Assembly (NCBI GenBank): GCA_902826795.1
Contig: CADEGD010000023.1
Span: 6,539 to 64,571, forward strand
Origin: an uncultured Acidobacteriota bacterium
GTDB lineage: Bacteria; Acidobacteriota; Blastocatellia; Pyrinomonadales; Pyrinomonadaceae
DNA: 58,033 nt
Direction: 5' to 3'
The notes beneath the pieces are model-generated. The model was not told the DNA's origin and searched no databases. It saw only the letters and a list, made by a program, of their open reading frames with translations. A program made the translations under genes and the position numbers. Within the stretch, counting starts at the first letter, position 1. Each line of letters begins with the position of its first letter. Positions 42,588-49,273 of the stretch are shown piece after piece.

Positions 42588-42629
42588 GCCACAGAGATCA
42601 CTGAGTTTTTTCTCTGTGTCCTCTGTGGC
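42588..42629. repeat. Intergenic imperfect palindrome, 'CCACAGAG' type (copy 2)
   Basis: GCCACAGAGATCACTGAG (from 42588) and its near-complement CTCTGTGTCCTCTGTGGC (to 42629) meet at a T-run. It uses the same word as the element at 7245-7344 but with almost no spacer, so it could fold as a tight hairpin. It fills the 63-bp gap between the SDR and binding-protein genes. Confidence 0.8.
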
Positions 42630-42634
42630 AAATT

Positions 42635-43414
42635 TCAAACCTTCGGGACGCCGCCGATCTGTGTCAGCAATCCGCCATCGACTGTCCAAACAGCTCCGGT
42701 CACAAACGACGAACTCTCGTGCGCAAGAAAAGCGATAACCTCGCCGATCTCACGCGGCTGGGCGATGCGGCCGAGCGGATGCATCGCGTTGCATGCGTCA
42801 TAAACTGACTGCGGATTCGGGTCGAGCGACGCCGCCCATTGCAGCATCGGCGTATCGACCGTTCCCGGGCATACGGCGTTTGCACGAATGCCGTCCTTCG
42901 CAAAATCCATCGCCATCGAACGCGTTAATCCGATCAGCCCATGCTTGCTTGCCGTGTAGGCGAGAACGTTCTGCTGGCTCGCAAGCGCCTGAACTGACGA
43001 AACATTCACTATCGAACCGCCCTGCTTTTGAATGTGCGGAATACAGGCTTTCGCCGCGTTCCATGCACCTTTCAGATTCACGCCCATCACCTCGTCCCAC
43101 TGAGCTTCGTCGGTCGAGACGGCGGTTCCGTAGCGCTGAATTCCCGCGCTGACAACAAGCGAGTCGATCCGTCCGAAGGCGGCAACAGTGGAATCGGCAG
43201 CAGTTTGAACGTCGTCAAAATTTGCAACGTTTACCTTGTGAAACACGGCGGGGTAGCCGTTTTGCTTGACCCGGGTCGCGAGTTCGTTCCCCGCATTCTC
43301 GTCCCAGTCGACGATCGCGACGCTCGCACCACGCTCGGCGAATATCTCACATGCCGCACGCCCGATGCCGAGTGCTCCGCCGGTGACGAAAACTACTTTC
43401 CCGTCAAATCTCAT
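42635..43414 (-). CDS. SDR-family dehydrogenase, candidate sugar 1-dehydrogenase
   Basis: 259 residues of classical SDR: VTGGALGIGRAACE, Asp in AIVDWDEN (NAD-preferring), VSAGIQRYG, Ser in VSSVQAL and YTASKHGLIG (YxxxK). The C-terminus has GAVWTVDGGLLTQIGG. It overlaps the symporter stop by four bases (ATGA). In a sugar-acid locus the natural guess is oxidation of the imported free sugar to its lactone, as L-fucose dehydrogenases do. Sequence alone does not fix this. Confidence 0.82.
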   Translation of the reverse strand: MRFDGKVVFVTGGALGIGRAACEIFAERGASVAIVDWDENAGNELATRVKQNGYPAVFHKVNVANFDDVQTAADSTVAAFGRIDSLVVSAGIQRYGTAVSTDEAQWDEVMGVNLKGAWNAAKACIPHIQKQGGSIVNVSSVQALASQQNVLAYTASKHGLIGLTRSMAMDFAKDGIRANAVCPGTVDTPMLQWAASLDPNPQSVYDACNAMHPLGRIAQPREIGEVIAFLAHESSSFVTGAVWTVDGGLLTQIGGVPKV

Positions 43415-45264
43415 GCTGCCTCCTGAGCTTCTTTCAACCCATCTAGGCGTTCCTCAGTATTCTCGGCATCTTCAGAAGGCGGAGCCGACGCGGGCGGGAG
43501 CGTCTTGTACCACGTGAAGTAAAGAACGACCGTGCATACTACAGCGATGCCGATCAGACTGAGCCCGACCGAAAGACGGTTCAGCACGAGATAAAGCATC
43601 GAAACATACAATGCGGTGATCCCGATCATCGCGACGATCGTGTTGAAAAATTCGACCGAGAACGAAAGCTGCTTCTTAAAGCCGGGATCTTTCGAGAGAA
43701 CGTCGCTCTGGACCGGCCCCCAAAGTCCCGCCGGCTGGACCTTGCGGTAGAAAGTTGCCAGCGTCTCCGCGTCTGTCGGCGCAGTTACCAGCGAAACCGT
43801 GATCGTCAGGAGCGTGGATGCGATGGCGATCACCGGAAACCCGATGTACAGCGGCAGCGGTTCGATCACGCCGAACTGCTCCAGGAAGACCTGCCCGAGC
43901 GACATCGCCATCCCGCCGAAAACGCCCGCCGCGTATCCCTGTCCGTTCAGCCGCCACCAATACCAACGCAGGACGTTCGGCGGCAAGATGCCCGCGGCAA
44001 GCGTTCCAAATATCCAGAGAAACGCAGTGTTGATCGACGAGCCGAAGATCGAGATGACAAGCCCCGTCAAGATGAGAAGTGCCGACGAAATGTAGCTGAC
44101 GCGGACGAGCGTTTTGTTGTCCGCCTCAGGATTGAGATAACGCTGATAAATATCTTTGACGAGATATGCGGCACCGCCGTTCACGGTCGAACTAAAAGTG
44201 GCGAGGAAGCCCGATAACAAAGCCGCGAGCATGAATCCGACCAGTCCGACCGGCAGCATCGAACCGATAATGAGCGGCAAGGCGGTTTCTGGATCCGCAC
44301 GAAGCTTTTCGTCGAGAGCGGCATTGCCGATTCCCATGATCGCCATCACGGCGATCGCCATCGCAAATGGCCAGCGGACCGTGTGGATCAGTCCCCACAG
44401 CGCACCCAGCTTTGCAGCATCGCGTTCGTCCTTTGCCGCCAGGAATCGTTGAAAGTCATAAAGCTGCTCCGGACCGCTCAGGCAGAGCAACAAACCTTTC
44501 GCAACCCAAACGGCAACCAACGCTCCGAACAGCGAATAGTCGGTTCCGCCCGCGACCAATCCTTGAAAAGCTTCGGGCCGCCACGAGGGCATAATCTCGC
44601 CCCAAGTCGCCGGGATCTTTGCGGCAAAATCGGCACCGTTGAAGTGCATGAATCCGAGTATCGAAAAGATGATCGCACCTGTGCTGAGCACTATCGTCTG
44701 AATGATCTCGACCCGAACGATCCCGTGAAATCCGCCGAGCACCACGTAAGCTCCAGTGATCCCAAGGATGATGAAAGCGCAAGCAGTTGGTGAAAACGGA
44801 AGGAAGATCGAACCGAACTTGCCCATTCCGATCGCGCCGTAGCCGAGCAGTGCGGTGATTGTCAGGATCGCGAATAGCGTATAGGAAAATCTCGCGATGT
44901 CTCCGGCTTTTCCGGAGCCAAATCGCGTCTTCATCCACTCGGCACCGGTCATGGCGTCCGAACGGCGGATCCACTTGCCCATGTATGCGAGATAGAACGC
45001 CGTGATCGGAAATCCCCACAGCATGTGGACCCACATTCCTTTTAGCCCGAGGGCGATAAACGTTGAGACGATCCACATTGTCCCGGTGATGTCGAAATAG
45101 CTCGACGAGCCGGACATCGCGAGCGCCCACCACGGAAGCTGTCTTCCGCCGAGAAAGTATGACGACATTCCCTTCGCGGCTTTTCGCTTCATCGCGAAAC
45201 CGATAGCCATGATCGTGGCTAGATACAGGACGACGATTATCTGATCGATCGCGGAAAGCTGCAT
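43411..45264 (-). CDS. Sodium:solute symporter (SSS family)
   Basis: 617 residues, mostly transmembrane. It starts DQIIVVLYLATIMAIGFAMKRK, with the family landmark YFLGGRQLPWWALAMSGSSSYFD, WMKTRFGSGKAGDIARF and ISTNAFLWIFGTLAAGILPP-like later segments. About 14 hydrophobic stretches fit SSS carriers. The C-terminal 50 residues are hydrophilic. Probably takes up a monosaccharide or sugar acid with Na+. It has a GGAG site before the ATG and is the first gene after the regulator; a promoter and operator candidate lie in the 233-bp gap. Confidence 0.92.
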   Translation of the reverse strand: MQLSAIDQIIVVLYLATIMAIGFAMKRKAAKGMSSYFLGGRQLPWWALAMSGSSSYFDITGTMWIVSTFIALGLKGMWVHMLWGFPITAFYLAYMGKWIRRSDAMTGAEWMKTRFGSGKAGDIARFSYTLFAILTITALLGYGAIGMGKFGSIFLPFSPTACAFIILGITGAYVVLGGFHGIVRVEIIQTIVLSTGAIIFSILGFMHFNGADFAAKIPATWGEIMPSWRPEAFQGLVAGGTDYSLFGALVAVWVAKGLLLCLSGPEQLYDFQRFLAAKDERDAAKLGALWGLIHTVRWPFAMAIAVMAIMGIGNAALDEKLRADPETALPLIIGSMLPVGLVGFMLAALLSGFLATFSSTVNGGAAYLVKDIYQRYLNPEADNKTLVRVSYISSALLILTGLVISIFGSSINTAFLWIFGTLAAGILPPNVLRWYWWRLNGQGYAAGVFGGMAMSLGQVFLEQFGVIEPLPLYIGFPVIAIASTLLTITVSLVTAPTDAETLATFYRKVQPAGLWGPVQSDVLSKDPGFKKQLSFSVEFFNTIVAMIGITALYVSMLYLVLNRLSVGLSLIGIAVVCTVVLYFTWYKTLPPASAPPSEDAENTEERLDGLKEAQEAA

Positions 45265-45420
45265 AGGGCTCCGGTCTTTTTATTCGCTACGGTGTAAGTT
45301 TTCTGATCTCGGCGGACGGGAGAATTCGAACTTCGAGTTATCCGATAAACAAAACAGATTATCGATTTTTTCGAGACTCGGCTGCATTCGCTACTTTTTC
45401 TTGAGTCAAGATTAAGTGAG

Positions 45421-45481
45421 ATGTAACATCATTTTGATTCGCATGTCAATAGACCACGCGAGAAAATTGGATACACCAATT
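45421..45481 (-). promoter_or_regulatory. Promoter and candidate ROK operator upstream of the symporter operon
   Basis: On the minus strand a perfect -35 hexamer TTGACA (45449-45444) is followed after 17 bp by TTACAT (45426-45421), a moderate -10. Sixteen bases upstream of the -35 lies AATTGG-ATACA-CCAATT (45465-45481), a palindrome of the shape bound by ROK/LacI-type regulators. The ROK gene stops 17 bp away. A further inverted repeat, CGATAA/TTATCG, is at 45343-45364 in the leader. Confidence 0.5.
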
Positions 45482-45497
45482 AATTTATCGGTAGAAG

Positions 45498-46679
45498 TTA
45501 AAAGTAGTTTTGAAGGGCGACCGGAATGGCTCCGAAAAGGCCCGGACGCTGAACGCTCGCCGGGCGGATCTCGATTCGTGCGACCTCTGGAATGATGTAT
45601 TCGCTCTTGACGCGTTCCTTGATGATCGGCCCTAACAACGGCCACGCGGCGGCGATCTCTCCGCCGATCACAACCGTCTCCGGACTCAACCCGTGGGCAA
45701 GGCTCGCAATGCCTTCGCCGAGGTATTCTGCGGTCGCGGTTAGCGAAGCGGCTGCCTTTTCGTCTCCGCGATTTGCCGCGGCGATGATGTCGGTAATCGA
45801 CGTTGTGATCGAACCGTTCTTGTTGCTCATCAGCCGATGATATCGGGCAATGGTCGCGCTCTCAGAAGCGAGAGTTTCCCAACATCCTTTACGGCCGCAA
45901 GAGCAGCGCTCGCCATTCGGTTCGATGCACATGTGGCCGAACCCGCCCATACCGACCTTCGATCCGACATGCAGTTCACCGTTGATGATCAGCCCACAGC
46001 CGAGTCCGTCGACGACGAGAATATATAGAAGCGTCTTTACCTTTATTTCGTCGAGCGGTCCGTACCAAAGCTCCGAAAACGCTGCGGCATTCGCGTCGTT
46101 CTCGACGTAAACGGGCAGATCGAGTTTGTTTTCGAGCAGTTGCTTTATTGGCAATCCGCTCCAGCCGAGATTCGGCGAGACCGCTACCTCGCCTTTATCG
46201 CGGCGTATCAGCCCGGGAACGCTTACGCCGACCCCCGCGAACTTCACGCGCGAGTAGCTGCCGTTGATGAGAGTTTCGATCTCGGCCGCCAGCCCGTCGA
46301 TAAATTCGCGAGCGTCGCCCTCGGTGATGATACTTTTTTGTCTGAGAATTCGTCCGTTGAAATCGCTGACGGCGTAAGCCGTGTCTCGCACGCCGATATC
46401 GACGGCGAGTACGTAAGCGGCTTCGGCGTTCACATTGAGATAGGTCGGCTTTCGGCCTCCGCTCGACGGCCCTTCCGCTCCCTCGAAAATGACGCCTTTC
46501 TTGATGAGTCGATTAACGATCGAAGAGATCGTACCCGGACGCAGTCCGGTAAGCTTTCCTATTTCGACCCGCGAGATCGGCTGACGCTCGCGGATCAGAT
46601 GCAGCAGCACCGTCTGGTTGATATTGCGAACGTCGTTGACGTCCACAATTTTGAGCTCTGACGGTTTCGAAAGCTTCAC
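45498..46679 (-). CDS. ROK-family transcriptional regulator
   Basis: 393 residues. The N-terminal winged helix-turn-helix (LLHLIRERQPISRVEIGKLTGLRPGTISSIVNRLIKKG) is followed by a ROK kinase-like sugar-binding domain. That domain has AVDIGVRDTAYAVSD, the zinc motif CSCGRKGCWE and LSPETVVIGGEIAAAW. Such proteins repress sugar operons until the sugar binds. It heads the twelve-gene minus-strand locus, immediately upstream of the symporter, and is the obvious regulator of it. Confidence 0.92.
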   Translation of the reverse strand: MKLSKPSELKIVDVNDVRNINQTVLLHLIRERQPISRVEIGKLTGLRPGTISSIVNRLIKKGVIFEGAEGPSSGGRKPTYLNVNAEAAYVLAVDIGVRDTAYAVSDFNGRILRQKSIITEGDAREFIDGLAAEIETLINGSYSRVKFAGVGVSVPGLIRRDKGEVAVSPNLGWSGLPIKQLLENKLDLPVYVENDANAAAFSELWYGPLDEIKVKTLLYILVVDGLGCGLIINGELHVGSKVGMGGFGHMCIEPNGERCSCGRKGCWETLASESATIARYHRLMSNKNGSITTSITDIIAAANRGDEKAAASLTATAEYLGEGIASLAHGLSPETVVIGGEIAAAWPLLGPIIKERVKSEYIIPEVARIEIRPASVQRPGLFGAIPVALQNYF

Positions 46680-46774
46680 TCGCTAACTTTTACATCAGCG
46701 ATGAAAAATTGCAATCACAGCAACCTATGAGCAGGCGCAACATTGTCGATAACGTTCGCAAAGACGTTTCCTTC

Positions 46775-47431
46775 CTACGTGCTCTGAGCTAGCTTGATCA
46801 ACATTTCGCTTCTAGAAGGCGGGGTCGAGCGGTAAGGAAAAACTATCGCCAGCATCGTTTTAAATAAAACACCAACGTCAGCTGACCAGCTTCGCTGCTC
46901 TATGAACTCGATATAGCCGCGCAGTTTGTAAGGTTGAAGGATATCCTTATAAAAAGAACTGTCCGCTTCAAACTCGGAGAGCAGTTGCTCCTCATTCCTC
47001 AAACTTAGCGTGACCGGGTCGGTCAAACCCGGTCGGCAAGTCAGAACTTTTCGCCATAGAGGATCTTTTAGATCAACCAATTCCGAAACCTCTGGACGCG
47101 GCCCGACGAAGCTCATATCGCCTCGCAATACGTTCCACAACTCCGGCAATTCATCGATCTTGGAACGGCGAAGAATTCTGCCCACGGCCGTTATGCGGCT
47201 GTCACCAGCCGAGGTTACGAGAGATCCGGGAACGGAGTGCATTGTCCTGAGTTTCAGAAGAGTGAAGACCTCTCCGTTCACTCCCACTCTTTTTTGACGG
47301 AATATCGCCGGGCCTGCGGATGTGATTCGTATCAGCAACGCAGCAACAGCCAGAAGCGGCAGGCAAACTGCCAGGCCCACCGCAGCCAGAACGATCTCAA
47401 CGATCCGAGGAATTCCAGCCTGATTGGTCAT
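46775..47431 (-). CDS. Polyprenyl-phosphate sugar phosphotransferase (PglC/WcaJ-type)
   Basis: About 218 residues from the ATG at 47431, which overlaps the aminotransferase stop by one base (TGATG). The longer frame upstream is antisense to that gene. A single N-terminal membrane helix (IVEIVLAAVGLAVCLPLLAVAALLI) precedes the catalytic domain: RVGVNGEVFTLLKLRTM, RRSKIDELPELWNVLRGDMSFVGPRPE and CRPGLTDPVTL. It transfers a sugar-1-phosphate from a UDP-sugar to undecaprenyl phosphate, starting polysaccharide or glycan assembly. Size and layout match the small PglC class. Confidence 0.9.
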   Translation of the reverse strand: MTNQAGIPRIVEIVLAAVGLAVCLPLLAVAALLIRITSAGPAIFRQKRVGVNGEVFTLLKLRTMHSVPGSLVTSAGDSRITAVGRILRRSKIDELPELWNVLRGDMSFVGPRPEVSELVDLKDPLWRKVLTCRPGLTDPVTLSLRNEEQLLSEFEADSSFYKDILQPYKLRGYIEFIEQRSWSADVGVLFKTMLAIVFPYRSTPPSRSEMLIKLAQST

Positions 47432-48732
47432 CACGCGACTAAGTAAAGCTTTCGAACGGCATGCTCGGAACAAATCCGCTTTACCGTATCGACTACATGC
47501 TTGGTCTCTTTCAGCGTCATCGATGAATACAACGGCAAGCTGATCAGGCGCTTCCACATCGCGGATGACACGGGAAGGTCGTTCTGCCTCCATCCGATCT
47601 TTCTATACAGCGGATGAAGATGCAGGGGACGCCAATGAACTGAGCATCCGACACCGCTTCGCTTAAACTTCTCCATCAGCGTGGCTCTGTCGACAGTCAG
47701 TGCCTGCAGATTCAGCTTGATCGGGAACAAATGCCACGAATGAATGCGGTCGTCCGATACGGGCGGTGTCTGAAACTCGCGGACGCCGTCAAATGAGTCG
47801 ATGTAGTATTGAGCGATAGCTTCCCTTCGCCGACGCATGTCCTCGGCACGAGCAAGCTGGCCCAAGCCGATCGCGGCGGCAATGTCAGTGAGGTTGTATT
47901 TGTATCCCGGAGCGACGATCTTGTAATCCCAGTTACCGTTTCCGGAATACCTTCCCCATGCATCGTGCGACAACCCATGAAGCGATAAGAGGCGAATGCG
48001 GTCAGCTAGTTTCGGATCGTTCGTAACGGCCATACCGCCTTCGCCGGTTGTAATCGTCTTGTTGGCATAGAACGAGAAGCACGTCACATCGGCCGTATTC
48101 TCGCCGCAATATTGGTAAGGAGTTTTTGCGTCAAGCCTCCACGCTGCCGGAAAGGAATGCGCGGCGTCTTCGATAACCCACAGTCCGTGTCTTGAAGCAA
48201 AGTCCTTGATCTTACGGATGTCGTGCATGAGTCCGCCGACATGGACAGGGATAATACCAACGACTTCCAAATCACGCGGAATGTCAGGTCCAAGCGATCC
48301 TACTTTGATCTGCTTGAGCTTTTCTTCAGCGTCGTCGAGGTCAAGGTTGCCCGTCACCGGGTCGCAATCGACCAGGATCGGAATCGCGCCTTTGTATAGG
48401 ACGATCTCAGCAGTAGCCGCGAAGGTCATCGCGGGGATCAGCACGCCCTGATTTTCACGGAGGCCGAGAGCCTCCGCCGCCAAATGGAGGGCTGCCGTAC
48501 AGGAATTGAGAGCGATAGCGTAGCGGCCTCGCACCGCCTTCGAAAACTCCGATTCGAATTCCTTTACTTTTGGCCCGGTAGTGAGCCAGCCGGACCTTAA
48601 TGTTTCGATAACATTATTGATCTCAAACTCTGACAGTTGAGGCCGGAAAAACGGGACGTTGGTTACCGTGCCGCTTTTGGCCATGGGCTCGACCAATGCT
48701 AACGACGATCGACTGGCGCTACTGCTTAACAT
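47431..48732 (-). CDS. DegT/DnrJ/EryC1/StrS-family nucleotide-sugar aminotransferase
   Basis: 433 residues, fold-type I PLP enzyme of the sugar aminotransferase family. Features: VPFFRPQLSEFEINNVIETLRSGWLTTGPKV at the N-terminus, ALNSCTAALHLA, IPAMTFAATAEIV, EDAAHSFPA, and the PLP lysine in FSFYANKTITTGEGGM. PglE/ArnB relatives aminate UDP-4-keto-6-deoxy sugars. The dehydratase that could make that substrate is the PglF-like gene, encoded divergently 540 bp away. The start may be the ATG at 48732 or an internal ATG (MAKSGTV) nearer the conserved domain. Confidence 0.9.
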   Translation of the reverse strand: MLSSSASRSSLALVEPMAKSGTVTNVPFFRPQLSEFEINNVIETLRSGWLTTGPKVKEFESEFSKAVRGRYAIALNSCTAALHLAAEALGLRENQGVLIPAMTFAATAEIVLYKGAIPILVDCDPVTGNLDLDDAEEKLKQIKVGSLGPDIPRDLEVVGIIPVHVGGLMHDIRKIKDFASRHGLWVIEDAAHSFPAAWRLDAKTPYQYCGENTADVTCFSFYANKTITTGEGGMAVTNDPKLADRIRLLSLHGLSHDAWGRYSGNGNWDYKIVAPGYKYNLTDIAAAIGLGQLARAEDMRRRREAIAQYYIDSFDGVREFQTPPVSDDRIHSWHLFPIKLNLQALTVDRATLMEKFKRSGVGCSVHWRPLHLHPLYRKIGWRQNDLPVSSAMWKRLISLPLYSSMTLKETKHVVDTVKRICSEHAVRKLYLVA

Positions 48733-49273
48733 AATTCCTTGGGGGAAGAATTTCTTTGAAAACTATTTGTATAGCCGCGTCCGGGCCGATGAGCTCTAAT
48801 ACGCTTGCTCACTAACCCTCAAATCCGTGGCGCGAAATCTCGTACTACAATCCGACCTGCCTTCGCGGCGCTGTTGTTACCGTTATAGGGTGAGTAAATT
48901 GTCGCAAACGAGGTTCAAAAAGAAATCGGGCGGATGGACAGTTTTAACTAGCACCAAAGTACGATTCGCACACACAAATAACGGAGTCTTATCACACTTT
49001 CTAACAGTAAAGATTGCGGCATTAGATCAGATCAATGACACAAAACGCCCATCATTTGTTGTACTAACGCGCGCACTATCGGAGCCCGATGCGCCAATTA
49101 AAATTGTCGCAAGCCCTGATGCGAACTGCGCTCGTGTCCCCTACAATCACCAGTACCCTATTAGTCGAAACTGTAAGTTCTAAGAATTTTGGAGACGATC
49201 CGTGGGAAGACGGTGGCGTGAGCAGTTGGCGTCGCTGGCTTTCTAAATCCCGCGCGTGGGATTTGAGCGAATT
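48733..49273. other. 541-bp divergent regulatory region between the Pgl-like genes
   Basis: No gene that I can support. Short plus-strand frames here lack recognisable domains. The sequence is visibly more A+T-rich than the genes on either side, as expected for a two-way promoter region. It should contain promoters for the aminotransferase operon (left) and the PglF-like gene (right), but I cannot pick either with confidence. Confidence 0.5.

Noticed and set aside
7245..42629. Insertion-sequence or MITE remnants as explanation of the palindromes
   Set aside because: No shared terminal sequences, no clear target duplications, and nearly every site has a different word, so a single MITE family does not fit.
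47432..47593. N-terminal extension of the sugar phosphotransferase by 54 codons
   Set aside because: Overlaps the aminotransferase coding region; the coupled ATG at 47431 gives a normal PglC-sized enzyme.
48827..49183. 118-codon plus-strand frame in the divergent spacer
   Set aside because: No motif, no ribosome-binding site, and composition like non-coding DNA.
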